Below, piece by piece: positions 18,149 through 27,708 of a stretch of DNA of 64,000 nt. The position numbers and the translations under genes are program-made. The stretch is taken from the NCBI RefSeq assembly GCF_000226565.1, contig NC_016041.1, forward strand, positions 1,302,001 through 1,366,000, given 5' to 3'. Position 1 is the stretch's first letter. Every line of letters begins with the position of its first letter. This DNA is from Glaciecola nitratireducens FR1064. GTDB taxonomy: Bacteria; Pseudomonadota; Gammaproteobacteria; Enterobacterales; Alteromonadaceae. The notes under the pieces are model-generated. The model was not told the origin of the DNA, ran no database searches, and saw only the letters and a program-made list of their open reading frames with translations.

Positions 18149-20992
18149 TTACACCACTTGTTTATCGTTTTTGAATAACGCTACAAATTCATCTCCACTA
18201 ATTGCTGGGCTTTTGAAATAGCCTTGATATGTATTACAATTATGTGCTTTTAAAAACGCTAGTTGCCCTTCAGTTTCAACACCTTCGGCAACAACTTTTA
18301 AGTTTAAATCCTGCGCCATTGAAAGTATCGCTCCAGTAATTTGCATATCTTGGGGGTTATCCGGTATGTCCATAATGAAGCTTCTATCAATTTTTAAAAT
18401 ATCGACATCGAAATATTTCAAGTAGGCTAGGGAGGAATATCCAGTACCAAAGTCATCAATGGCTAATCGAATACCCAATTTTTTCATTTTTTTCAAAATG
18501 TTACTTGTATAGCTTTGGTTGTGTACTAACATCCCTTCAGTTATTTCAAACACAATACTTTTCGGGTTGATACCGGTTTCAGCAAGTGCAATCGAAATAT
18601 CATTAATCAGTGAGCCATCGTTAAACTGCACAGGAGATAAATTAATGGCTAGATATTCGAGTTCAATACCATTTTGTTGCCACTTTACGAACTCTTTAAA
18701 CGATTCTCTAATAACCCATCTACCTAATCTCACTATTTGGCCTGTCGTCTCAGCCGCACTAATAAATTTGTCTGGGGTAATGTAGCCAAGTTCAGGATGA
18801 AACCAGCGCATTAAACATTCAGCGCTCAAAATCTGATTGTTTGAGCAATTTACAATAGGTTGGAAGTGAAGTGAAAAGGCTTGGTTTGCAATCGCAAGCT
18901 CTATATTAGCTTCAAGCTCTAATTTTGTTTTTAAACTCGTAGTAAATTCACTTTGATATAATTGCGCCCTATTTTTACCCTCTGCTTTAGCGTGATAAAG
19001 TGACGTATCTGCGTTTCGAAACAAGTGTACATAATCTTCACCATGAATCGGATAAAGGCTGGCGCCAATGGTTATCGTGACATTTAAGGATAGTCTAACG
19101 CTATTGTTAAGGACAACGGGAGTTGTAAACGCATCAATGAAGCTATTCGCAATACTAATCAACTTATCACTATCTCTTATGTTTCGAACGATAATCATAA
19201 ATTCATCGCCACCAATGCGACCTAAGGTATCATCCTCTCTTAGTCGCTTCTTCAGACGCCTAGAAACTCGAGTCAATAGCTGGTCCCCAACAATATGACC
19301 GTAATTATCGTTTACGTTTTTAAAAGAATCTAAATCAATTAATAATATGCCGAATAGTGTTCCTGTAGATTTCGCTATATCGACTAAAGCTATCAATTTT
19401 TGTTCTATCGAATGTCTGTTTGGGAGACCTGTTAGGCTGTCAAAAAAGGCGAGTTTCTTTAATTCTTTTTCAGCATTAACTTGTTCTGTCATATCTATCA
19501 TGACCCAAGCCTGTCTGTCAGCTAAATTACAACCTTCAAAAGTAATCCATCGACGTGAACCATCTTTATGTTGTATCTGCATCGTGCTTTTTGATTGCAA
19601 GTCAGTATTTCTGGTAACACTTTCATAAAAGTCTTGGTTCGGCTCCAGCTTTCCAGAAAATAAGCAGTTGAAAAAATCTTCCACACGGGACAATTCGGTT
19701 TTAGAGTAACCCGTTAAGTGCTCGCCACGCTTATTAATAGTGATGGAATTATTAACCACCGAAAAAACAGCTACAGGCATCGCGCTGACAAAATTTAATA
19801 ATTTAATGTGTTGGTCTAGGAGTAATTGTTTCGCATTTTTTTGAAGCGTAATATCCTGATTAATACCAACACAAATATCTGGTTCACCATTGCTACCTTG
19901 AATGATCTCTGAGGTACCTGAAAGATGTCGAATATTCTCGTGACTGTCAATAATGCGAAAATCAAAAGCCATGCTCTGTTTTTTCTCTAACGAATCAGCA
20001 AATATTTGTATTGTTCTCTCTTTGTCATCTGGATGGAGCGTGTTTATAAAATCTGAAAACTGCCCAGTGAATTCAGCGGGTTTAACATCAAAGATGTCAA
20101 ACATCCGTTCATCCCAGCTTATTTTGCCCGTTTTTGTATCAAACTCCCATACACCCAGTTGCCCTGCTTTGAGGGCTAATTTTAAGCGTTCAGATAGTTT
20201 AAATAATGATTTTTGACGGCGTTTTTCTTCAGTAATATCCACAAATGATGTAATTGAAACTGAAGGTTTATCTGCACCGTTAGCAAAAATAGGCTGAGAA
20301 TTGATTTTTAGCCAGCGAACATGGCCAGACGAATCATTAACGCCCATGGTAAAATCATAAACGGGTTTGCCTAATGATATTGCAAGTGATGAGGGGTGGT
20401 CTTCGGGAGGACAAGGGTTGCCAGCCTCAGTAATGGTGCCCCAGCTAGGATCAGCATTGTCTAGCCCACGCATTTGCGCGCTGCTAAGCCCCAATATTTT
20501 TTCTGATGCTGGATTATTTGAAATGATCACACCACTTGCATCTTGAATAACGACACCTTCCAGTAAGCTGTTCAGAATAATTCCTTCATCCTGAGTTAAT
20601 TTGAACGGTAGAGTTTTACTTGCATCAGCATCCATCAAAATATTCATACTAATAACAAGCATTGTCTCGTTATTGCTACTAAAAGAGTTGAGTGTACAAA
20701 TTAGTTTATGTTGATAACTTTGATGGAAAAACTCTGTTTGTACTGAGGCTGATAAGCCTACGTCAGCTGCTGCTTGTTTAAGTGCAATTTGGATACTTTC
20801 CAAAAATACTTTGTCAGGTATGTCATGGTTAGGCCATGTATCTCCAGCTTTAACGAATAGCTCTTGCTTAGCATACTTATGAAGACCTTGCTCCCATAAC
20901 TTATTGCAAAAAATAACACGACCATCGAGTGACGTTAAAGCAATATGCTCTGGAACGCAGTTCAACGCATCTAAAAGCTCTTTTTCTAGCAT
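18149..20992 (-). CDS. Multi-PAS GGDEF/EAL protein
   Basis: This protein of about 947 residues has no obvious transmembrane helix, so it is probably a cytoplasmic c-di-GMP sensor. Several PAS/PAC modules occupy about 1-510 (LDGRVIFCN, GVVIQDASGVIISNNPAS, GVWEFDTKTGKISWDERMF). The GGDEF domain at about 515-690 has intact GRIGGDEF near 590. The EAL domain (about 700-945) reads SAECLMRW where EAL is usual: the metal-binding Glu is kept and Ala is replaced by Cys. EITEG, DDFGTGYSSLAYLKYF and KIDRSFI are present. An in-frame TTG lies one codon upstream; the ATG at 20992 is used. Phosphodiesterase activity is likely but not certain. Confidence 0.92.
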   Translation of the reverse strand: MLEKELLDALNCVPEHIALTSLDGRVIFCNKLWEQGLHKYAKQELFVKAGDTWPNHDIPDKVFLESIQIALKQAAADVGLSASVQTEFFHQSYQHKLICTLNSFSSNNETMLVISMNILMDADASKTLPFKLTQDEGIILNSLLEGVVIQDASGVIISNNPASEKILGLSSAQMRGLDNADPSWGTITEAGNPCPPEDHPSSLAISLGKPVYDFTMGVNDSSGHVRWLKINSQPIFANGADKPSVSITSFVDITEEKRRQKSLFKLSERLKLALKAGQLGVWEFDTKTGKISWDERMFDIFDVKPAEFTGQFSDFINTLHPDDKERTIQIFADSLEKKQSMAFDFRIIDSHENIRHLSGTSEIIQGSNGEPDICVGINQDITLQKNAKQLLLDQHIKLLNFVSAMPVAVFSVVNNSITINKRGEHLTGYSKTELSRVEDFFNCLFSGKLEPNQDFYESVTRNTDLQSKSTMQIQHKDGSRRWITFEGCNLADRQAWVMIDMTEQVNAEKELKKLAFFDSLTGLPNRHSIEQKLIALVDIAKSTGTLFGILLIDLDSFKNVNDNYGHIVGDQLLTRVSRRLKKRLREDDTLGRIGGDEFMIIVRNIRDSDKLISIANSFIDAFTTPVVLNNSVRLSLNVTITIGASLYPIHGEDYVHLFRNADTSLYHAKAEGKNRAQLYQSEFTTSLKTKLELEANIELAIANQAFSLHFQPIVNCSNNQILSAECLMRWFHPELGYITPDKFISAAETTGQIVRLGRWVIRESFKEFVKWQQNGIELEYLAINLSPVQFNDGSLINDISIALAETGINPKSIVFEITEGMLVHNQSYTSNILKKMKKLGIRLAIDDFGTGYSSLAYLKYFDVDILKIDRSFIMDIPDNPQDMQITGAILSMAQDLNLKVVAEGVETEGQLAFLKAHNCNTYQGYFKSPAISGDEFVALFKNDKQVV

Positions 20993-21303
20993 CAAATTTT
21001 AGTGCCCTATAGCGGTTGAGCTACAATTAACTTTGTATAAGCAACGCTGTTAGTCTTGTTAATAATTCCATTTTGAAGACTGTTTTTTTGATTTGGTTTA
21101 TCTTATTCCATTTTTTTGTCTATTTGAATAAAAATACAGCGTAATGTTAGATTTGAACTCAGAAAAATCGCTTAACAAAAGATGAGGGAAGAAAAAGCAT
21201 AAAATTAGCTTAAATAAAAAAGGCGAGACAGATTATTTTTAGACGCACAATTAAATATTCAGACCAGGTTTAGATGGTCAAGGTCAAGTAGGCTGGCCTA
21301 AAC

Positions 21304-21792
21304 TTATGCTGCCTCAGTATTAAGGGCACAATGTGTCATGAAAATATGTTTGCGTATTACTTTGAATGCCTGCAAATATTTACTATTGCGCTGATAGCAA
21401 ACGCTTTCGATAATGTCACCGTCTTCATTTAACAAATAGGTGGCAAAGCGAACACCGTTTTTGTATGGCAGATAGAGGCGGTGAATAACAAATTTCGTAT
21501 CAGCATCAGCTTCAGCAATGGTTATATACATGCAGGGTGGTAAGTTGACGTAATCGAGTCGTTGGTCCTGTCCATACAACACTAGTGATTTTTGAAAAGC
21601 ATTATCGGCAAGTTGATTTTCTCGGCTGTTCAAGCAAACTCCGTAGCGTTGAATTAATTGGTCAATGCTCTTAATTCCGCTAGATACACGCTCTATTACT
21701 AAACCAGAATATGCGTCTGAGCTGCTATTAATTCCAAGCGGAAATTGCCTGTGTGTATTTGTGTTGGCGCTTAAATAAGTAGATGCATTCAT
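21304..21792 (-). CDS. Hypothetical protein
   Basis: This 162-residue protein has no recognised domain. It is soluble, with no signal peptide or membrane segment. The middle has alternating hydrophobic residues (MYITIAEADADTKFVIHRLYLPY, FATYLLNEDGDIIESVCY) suggesting a mainly beta fold. The frame is open to 21819, but GAGGTGAT lies 5-6 bases before the ATG at 21792 (MNASTYLS), which decides the start. It stands alone between the GGDEF/EAL gene and the divergent AbgT transporter gene. Confidence 0.6.
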   Translation of the reverse strand: MNASTYLSANTNTHRQFPLGINSSSDAYSGLVIERVSSGIKSIDQLIQRYGVCLNSRENQLADNAFQKSLVLYGQDQRLDYVNLPPCMYITIAEADADTKFVIHRLYLPYKNGVRFATYLLNEDGDIIESVCYQRNSKYLQAFKVIRKHIFMTHCALNTEAA

Positions 21793-21819
21793 TTGTATCA
21801 CCTCAATATGATTATACAT

Positions 21820-22153
21820 GTTTATTTGTACAGTATATTGTTGGCTTAAAATTAGTCAATAATTATTTTTCATATTAATCGTTTTTGTTCATATCAAGTT
21901 TTACTGTTGAAGCTCGCGTAATATTTGAGCTTATCGCTACTCTTACATATCAATGGGCAGGTTTTGCCTGCTTCATACTTAACTAAAAACAAGTGGATAA
22001 TTTTTGAAGAAGCATGTTTAATTGCATCCGCAATTAACATTTTTGGCTCTATCGTGTGTGTTTTCAGCAGCATAACGAGTTGATATTCAAAAAAAGTTAA
22101 ATGGTAGGTGTGTTGCACATTACCGTTTAAAAATAATAATAACGGAGACATCT
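21820..22153. other. Intergenic region, no supported gene
   Basis: About 330 AT-rich bases separate the divergent hypothetical gene and the AbgT-family gene. An 85-codon minus-strand frame here has unconvincing composition and no ribosome site. ACGGAGAC before 22154 is the ribosome site of the transporter gene. Confidence 0.6.
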
Positions 22154-23692
22154 ATGCAACAAGCATCCGCAACTTGGGTTACACGAGCGCTTGATAAAGT
22201 GGAGCGAGTGGGCAATAAGCTACCTGATCCTGCTATCATTTTCTTTATCTGTTTAGTCATTATTTGGGTATGTTCCGCGATATTTTCCCAAATGACATTC
22301 GATGCTGTTGATCCCCGCACTGGTTCAGCGATTGAAGTTAAAAATTTATTAACGGGTGCGGCAATGGCTGATTTTTTAAGTCGTATGGTTGGCATCTTTA
22401 CTGGTTTCGCACCCTTGGGTGTTGTCCTCGTTGCCATGTTGGGAGTGGGCGTTGCGGAGCACAGTGGCTTTATCAGTGCAGGCTTGAAGCGTATGTTAGA
22501 TTCGACGCCTAAAACCTTACTAACGCCTATGGTTGTGTTAGTTGCGATTGTCAGTCATACCGCCACTGATGCCGGTTATGTTTTGGTTATTCCACTAGCA
22601 GGTGTCATATTTTACGCAATGGGTAGGCATCCTCTTGCAGGGATCGCTGCGGCGTTTGCTGGTGTGAGCGGTGGTTTTTGCGCTAACTTTATCCCATCAG
22701 CGATCGATCCTTTACTGCAGTCGTTCACACAAGCTGCGGCACAAATAATTGACCCGGATATTCAAGTAAACCCGTTAAATAACTGGTTTTTTAATTCAGC
22801 TTCAACGTTGTTAATTGTCGGAATTGCTTGGTATATCACGGATAAAATTATTGAACCTCGTTTGAAAGATGTAGAGGTCGATGGCGATCCAAATGAAATC
22901 CCTCGCTTTGATGAATTATCGGCTAAACAAACTAGAGCACTTCGCGTGTCGGGTCTTGTTATGCTTTTTGGGATCGGTGCGTTAATTGCTATTTTGATCC
23001 CTGAGACATCACCGATGCGCGATGCAAGTGGTGAACTGACAAGCTTCTCTGCGCCTATTATGCAGTCTATTGTTCCACTTATCTTTCTTCTATTTTTGTT
23101 GCCTGGTGTGGTGTACGGATTCATGTCAGGTACGTACAGTACGACCAAAGATATGATCGATAGCATGACTAAAGCGATGCAGGGAATGAGTTATTACATT
23201 GTTATGGCTTTTTTCTGCGCTTTATTTATCGATGCATTTGGTAAATCCAACCTCGGCGCACTAATGGCTATCAACGGTGCTGAGTTCCTTAAAGGAATGG
23301 CATTGCCGCCTATGATCACAATTGTTGGTATAATCATGTTGACTGCTTTTGTGAATCTATTCGTTGGCTCCTCATCGGCGAAATGGGCCTTATTGGGACC
23401 GATTTTTGTACCTATGTTAATGCAATTAGGAATTTCGCCAGACTTAACACAAGCAGCTTATCGTTTAGGAGACTCATCTTCGAATATTATTACCCCATTG
23501 ATGCCGTACTTTCCTTTAGTCGTGGTGTATTGTCAGCGTTATGTGAAATCGACAGGTATTGGCACCTTACTATCATTGATGTTGCCATTTAGTATTACTA
23601 TTCTCATTGCTTGGACAATTTTCTTGCTTATTTATTGGGCAATTGGTATTCCATTAGGCATACAAGCAAGTTATGTTTATCCTGCTGTATAG
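22154..23692 (+). CDS. AbgT family transporter
   Basis: This 512-residue polytopic inner-membrane protein matches the AbgT family (p-aminobenzoyl-glutamate uptake in E. coli; other members export sulfonamides). Features seen are the N-terminal LDKVERVGNKLPDPAIIFF, the hairpin regions AGVSGGFCANFIPSAIDPLLQ, and the C-terminal FVGSSSAKWALLGPIFVPM and DSSSNIITPLMPYFPL, which are strongly conserved in AbgT proteins. Length matches the family (~510). It is monocistronic and followed by a terminator. The substrate here is not determinable. Confidence 0.9.
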   Translation: MQQASATWVTRALDKVERVGNKLPDPAIIFFICLVIIWVCSAIFSQMTFDAVDPRTGSAIEVKNLLTGAAMADFLSRMVGIFTGFAPLGVVLVAMLGVGVAEHSGFISAGLKRMLDSTPKTLLTPMVVLVAIVSHTATDAGYVLVIPLAGVIFYAMGRHPLAGIAAAFAGVSGGFCANFIPSAIDPLLQSFTQAAAQIIDPDIQVNPLNNWFFNSASTLLIVGIAWYITDKIIEPRLKDVEVDGDPNEIPRFDELSAKQTRALRVSGLVMLFGIGALIAILIPETSPMRDASGELTSFSAPIMQSIVPLIFLLFLLPGVVYGFMSGTYSTTKDMIDSMTKAMQGMSYYIVMAFFCALFIDAFGKSNLGALMAINGAEFLKGMALPPMITIVGIIMLTAFVNLFVGSSSAKWALLGPIFVPMLMQLGISPDLTQAAYRLGDSSSNIITPLMPYFPLVVVYCQRYVKSTGIGTLLSLMLPFSITILIAWTIFLLIYWAIGIPLGIQASYVYPAV

Positions 23693-23795
23693 ATAATAAA
23701 TACAACATTATGAATTGGGAATTTGCTTAATTCTTCAATTACTAATTACCACAACTTTAGTAGGTGTATGGTTACCTTACAGAGTCAATATTACT

Positions 23796-23836
23796 GAAAG
23801 GCGCTAGTTTAGTTCTTAAATTGGCGCTTTTTTTTA
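23796..23836 (+). terminator. Rho-independent terminator after AbgT gene
   Basis: A long stem with a few G:U pairs (GAAAGGCGCTAGTTTA against TAAATTGGCGCTTTT) is followed by a T-rich run of eight. It lies about 100 bases after the transporter stop. Confidence 0.7.
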
Positions 23837-23925
23837 ATTATTGCAAATTAATTCATATTCAACTTGAAGCTGATACAATAGTTTGTTAAAAAGTCAAATA
23901 ACGATATTTTTCGTGTAATTTCTCG

Positions 23926-23943
23926 TGTAAACAAAAATTTACA
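23926..23943. promoter_or_regulatory. TyrR box upstream of DAHP synthase
   Basis: TGTAAA-CAAAAA-TTTACA matches the strong TyrR box consensus TGTAAAN6TTTACA at every fixed position. It lies about 100 bases before the ATG of the DAHP synthase-tyrA operon, where TyrR repression by tyrosine would be expected. Confidence 0.8.
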
Positions 23944-24043
23944 TCATGGTTTGGTAGCAAAGTTCACGATATTTTTATGCCTCCTCTTGCTGTTTTCGTC
24001 TCACGTTTAACATTTCATCCGTTTCCCTATAAAGAGTAAAAAA

Positions 24044-25132
24044 ATGCAAAAAGACACAGTTAATAATATTCACGTTTCATCAGAAGAAGTATTAGTTACC
24101 CCTGACGAACTTAGCAAAGAGCTTCCAGTTAGTGAGCATGCTTTACAAGGCGTGATTGATTCTAGAAAAATCATTTCTGATATTATTCATGGCGATGATC
24201 ATCGCTTGTTAGTCGTTTGTGGTCCGTGTTCAATTCATGATATTAAAGCGGCAAAAGAATATGCGCTTAAACTAAAAGAGTTGCATGAATCATCTATAGA
24301 CACGCTGTATATTGTGATGCGCGTTTATTTTGAAAAGCCACGCACCACGACAGGTTGGAAAGGTTTAATTAACGACCCGCATTTGAACGATACTTTCGAT
24401 ATTGAGACAGGGCTGCGCAGAGCGAGAGAGTTGCTAATTTGGTTGGCTGAATTAGGTTTGCCGGTAGCAACTGAGGCACTCGATCCTATTAGCCCACAAT
24501 ACTTAGCTGAATTGTTCAGCTGGGCTGCTATTGGTGCAAGAACCTCTGAGTCACAAACTCACCGCGAAATGGCCAGTGGTCTATCAATGCCGGTTGGATT
24601 TAAGAATGGAACGGATGGTTCTTTAGGTATCGCTATTAACGCGCTTCAATCTGCAGCATCTGGTCACCGATTTATGGGGATTAATAAAGAAGGGCAGGTG
24701 AGTGTTATTAAAACGCAAGGTAACCCTGACGGTCACATTATTCTTCGTGGAGGCAAACAACCTAACTACGATTCGGTGTGCGTTGCAGACTGTGAAGCAG
24801 AGTTGATTGATAAGGGCGTGGTTTCTAGCTTGGTTGTAGACTGCAGTCATGCAAATAGTTCAAAGGATTACCGCAGTCAGCCTTTAGTTGCAAAAAATGT
24901 CGTAAACCAAATACTAGAAGGCAACCAATCAATTATTGGTATTATGTTAGAAAGTCATTTGAATGCTGGAAATCAAAGTTCAACGGGGAAAACTCTGGAA
25001 GATTTAGACTACGGTGTGTCTATTACCGATGGATGTATTGATTGGGCGCAAACACACGATCTTATTTTGCAGACACGTGATCGCCTTATAACGGTATTAC
25101 CTATGCGCCAAACTAAGCGCAGAAAAGCATAA
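24044..25132 (+). CDS. aroF: 3-deoxy-7-phosphoheptulonate (DAHP) synthase, probably tyrosine-sensitive
   Basis: This 362-residue class I DAHP synthase condenses PEP and erythrose-4-phosphate, the first shikimate pathway step. Motifs seen are [53 protein letters not shown] and [11 protein letters not shown]. The AroF/G/H isozymes are hard to separate by eye. The choice of the AroF type rests on the tyrA gene 8 bases downstream and the TyrR box upstream, as in the E. coli aroF-tyrA operon. Confidence 0.88.
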   Translation: MQKDTVNNIHVSSEEVLVTPDELSKELPVSEHALQGVIDSRKIISDIIHGDDHRLLVVCGPCSIHDIKAAKEYALKLKELHESSIDTLYIVMRVYFEKPRTTTGWKGLINDPHLNDTFDIETGLRRARELLIWLAELGLPVATEALDPISPQYLAELFSWAAIGARTSESQTHREMASGLSMPVGFKNGTDGSLGIAINALQSAASGHRFMGINKEGQVSVIKTQGNPDGHIILRGGKQPNYDSVCVADCEAELIDKGVVSSLVVDCSHANSSKDYRSQPLVAKNVVNQILEGNQSIIGIMLESHLNAGNQSSTGKTLEDLDYGVSITDGCIDWAQTHDLILQTRDRLITVLPMRQTKRRKA

Positions 25133-25140
25133 AGGCAGGT

Positions 25141-26280
25141 ATGGCAGACTCGGATAAAACACTTGCTGGACTTCGTGATCGTATTGATGATGTCGATAGC
25201 CAGCTTATACAGCTACTAAAGCTCAGAAATGAGCTTACTAGCAAGGTGGGTGAAGTAAAAAGTCAAACGGGTATGCCTATTTACGTGCCAACTAGGGAAT
25301 CTGAAATGATTGCTGCTCGGCGTGAGCAGGCTTCATCTATCGGTTTGTCACCAGATTTAGCGGAAGACGTGTTGCGCAGGGTTATTCGAGATTCTTATCT
25401 AAGCCAACATACTAACTATCGTTGCATTAACCCCAATATTACTAAAGTGGTCATTATTGGCGGGGAAGGTGCTTTAGGTCGTGTCTTTGTTACACTTTTT
25501 GAGCAAAGTGACTATAAGGTCACAACACTAGAAAAAGATGATTGGGCAAAGTCAGAGGAAATATTTGCTGGTGCTGATTTAGTACTAGTGGCTGTGCCCA
25601 TCAAGCTAACTGTCTCGGTCATTGAACGTTTAGGCAATTTGCCTAAGCAGTGTATTCTTGCAGATATTACCAGTGTCAAAAATGAGCCTCTACAAGCTAT
25701 GCTGAATGTGCACAATGGCCCTGTGATTGGTTTGCATCCGATGTTCGGTCCAGACAGCCCTGGGATGATAAAGCAGGTTGTTGTTGTGTGTCATGGTCGA
25801 GAGCCTGATAAGTACGAATGGTTGCTTGAGCAAATGCGCACTTGGGGGGCTGTGCTGCATGAGTCCTCAAGTAAAGAGCACGACAGCGCAATGGCATTTA
25901 TTCAAGTAATGCGCCATTTTAGTACTTTTGTATATGGTCAGCACTTGAAGGAGGAAGATCCAAATTTGGCATCTTTATTGATGTTCAGCTCTCCAATTTA
26001 CCGCTTAGAATTGGCGATGGTTGGAAGGTTGTTTGCACAATCCCCAGCTCTTTATGCTGATATTATTTTTAATAATGCGGAGAGTTTAGCGCTCCTCAAA
26101 AGGTTTCACGCTCGCTTTGGAGAAGCTCTGCAACTTGTCGAGCAAGTAGACAAAGCCTCATTTGTGCGTCAATTTAATGAAACTAAGCAATGGTTTGGTG
26201 ATTATGCAGAACAGTGCCTAGTGGACAGCAAAAAGCTATTGCTGAAAGCGGATGATAGTCAGCTGTTGAGAAAACCGTAA
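25141..26280 (+). CDS. tyrA: Bifunctional chorismate mutase / prephenate dehydrogenase
   Basis: This 379-residue protein makes 4-hydroxyphenylpyruvate for tyrosine synthesis. The N-terminal AroQ chorismate mutase (about 1-90; [25 protein letters not shown]) is joined to a dehydrogenase whose NAD site starts [14 protein letters not shown] near 102. [11 protein letters not shown] follows near the active site. Length matches E. coli TyrA (373). It is in an operon with the preceding DAHP synthase gene and converges on pheA. Confidence 0.96.
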   Translation: MADSDKTLAGLRDRIDDVDSQLIQLLKLRNELTSKVGEVKSQTGMPIYVPTRESEMIAARREQASSIGLSPDLAEDVLRRVIRDSYLSQHTNYRCINPNITKVVIIGGEGALGRVFVTLFEQSDYKVTTLEKDDWAKSEEIFAGADLVLVAVPIKLTVSVIERLGNLPKQCILADITSVKNEPLQAMLNVHNGPVIGLHPMFGPDSPGMIKQVVVVCHGREPDKYEWLLEQMRTWGAVLHESSSKEHDSAMAFIQVMRHFSTFVYGQHLKEEDPNLASLLMFSSPIYRLELAMVGRLFAQSPALYADIIFNNAESLALLKRFHARFGEALQLVEQVDKASFVRQFNETKQWFGDYAEQCLVDSKKLLLKADDSQLLRKP

Positions 26281-26335
26281 TTAGTGTCCATACGGTGACG
26301 CTCAGCATTAATTAGAATGTGGAATAGCCAAAAGG

Positions 26336-27517
26336 CTACTCCATCAACGCATTAACTGCCGCGACTTTAGTTGGACTCACTTCCTCAACCGGGTAACAGC
26401 CTAATACTTTAAAGTAGCGTGTCATTCCTCTTAGTGCTTCGAAGGCTTTTTGCATTGGCCCATCAGCAATGTTCCCCTCAACGTCTAGGTAAAACATTTC
26501 TTCCCAAGGGTTACCTGTAATCGGTCTAGACTCGAGCTTTGTCATGTTGATTTGGTTGTCCCGCAACACAAGTAAAGCTTCAACTAGCGCGCCGGGCTTT
26601 TGAACTGTCGACATAATCAATGTGGTTTTTGCCGGCACCTGCAAAGGAACCTTCACAGAATCACTTGCCACAACAATAAATCGGCTGTGATTTTCTTTTT
26701 GATTAGCCAAGTTCGATTTTATTGCTTTTAAGCCATACAGAGCTCCGCCCGCCTCACTGCCAATGGCAGCAGCTTCGCCTGAGTGTAATTCATTTACTGT
26801 AATCATTGCAGCAGATGTGCTATCACATGGCTTCACCTCGACGTTGCCGAGCTCCGCTAAAAAGTGGCTACATTGCGCGAATACTTGCGGATGAGCATAC
26901 AGTGTTTTTATTTTGCTAACGTCAACACCCTCGGCAACTAAAAGAGCATGCTTGATTGGATGAGTGAGTTCACCGACGATACTCAAACGAGTATGCTGAA
27001 GTTGATCATAAACCTCATTGATACTGCCTGAAGAGGTGTTCTCAATAGGAAGCACAGCAAAGTCAGCTTCACCTGATTCAACTTTGTTGATAATTTCACC
27101 GAAGCTTTGACAGCCTATTTCCAGTAATTCACCGGGGCGTCTCGAAAAGTATTTTTGCGTAGCAAGATAGCTGTAAGAACCTTTATCGCCCAAAAAAGCG
27201 ACGCGGTTAAGCGGTTTTTCACTGCCTGGATTTGCCCAGCGCGCTAGCATAGCTTGCTGATTTAAAACGGAATCCTCAATAATTACGTGAAATAATTGAG
27301 TGACAAAGTGCGGGTCTAAGCCTACCTTTTGGCCTTGCTTGATCAGGCGAATAAGCAGTTGCTCTTCTCTGGCTTGATCTCGCACGGGTATCTGGTTTTT
27401 GACTTTTGTTTCGGCAACTTGGTTGGATAGCCCTTGACGAGTTGCCAGCAGAGAAAGCAAGTCTGAGTCGAGCGTTGTAATCTTTTTGCGAATTTCTTCG
27501 AGTTCTTGTTTGGGCAC
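26336..27517 (-). CDS. pheA: Bifunctional chorismate mutase / prephenate dehydratase
   Basis: This 393-residue P-protein makes phenylpyruvate. Domains in order are an AroQ mutase (about 1-90, EEIRKKITTLDSDLLSLL), a dehydratase (about 105-285, VAFLGDKGSYSYLATQKYF and the active-site IENTSSGSINEVYD), and a C-terminal ACT domain with the Phe-binding GALVEALLVL and ESRP motifs. It uses a GTG start preceded by AGGAG at good spacing. Its own promoter lies upstream. I see no Phe-rich leader peptide for attenuation. Confidence 0.96.
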   Translation of the reverse strand: MPKQELEEIRKKITTLDSDLLSLLATRQGLSNQVAETKVKNQIPVRDQAREEQLLIRLIKQGQKVGLDPHFVTQLFHVIIEDSVLNQQAMLARWANPGSEKPLNRVAFLGDKGSYSYLATQKYFSRRPGELLEIGCQSFGEIINKVESGEADFAVLPIENTSSGSINEVYDQLQHTRLSIVGELTHPIKHALLVAEGVDVSKIKTLYAHPQVFAQCSHFLAELGNVEVKPCDSTSAAMITVNELHSGEAAAIGSEAGGALYGLKAIKSNLANQKENHSRFIVVASDSVKVPLQVPAKTTLIMSTVQKPGALVEALLVLRDNQINMTKLESRPITGNPWEEMFYLDVEGNIADGPMQKAFEALRGMTRYFKVLGCYPVEEVSPTKVAAVNALME

Positions 27518-27623
27518 TTCAGCTCCTGAGAGTATACGGTTATGGCCAAATCATGCCTCATTAAAGCTATTTGGTAGAAGTAAATAAAGGAATACTGGAG
27601 GCGTGATGAAAGCCTCTGTATGA

Positions 27624-27652
27624 AATGTAAGTAAGTGACCGCGTGGTGTCAA
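27624..27652 (-). promoter_or_regulatory. Sigma-70 promoter for pheA
   Basis: On the minus strand, consensus -35 TTGACA (27647-27652) and -10 TACATT (27624-27629) are 17 bases apart, about 107 bases upstream of the pheA GTG. A small GAGGC/GCCTC hairpin (27598-27616) lies right at the predicted transcript start. Confidence 0.65.
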
Positions 27653-27708
27653 TGGATAAAAGGAGAAATTTCCTAAATATCCAAAATAGTAGTGTGAAAT
27701 ATCCTACT

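Noticed and set aside
21894-22151. 85-codon minus-strand open frame before the AbgT gene
   Set aside because: It has no ribosome site, starts within the transporter leader, and its composition is not protein-like. It lies in an AT-rich intergenic region.
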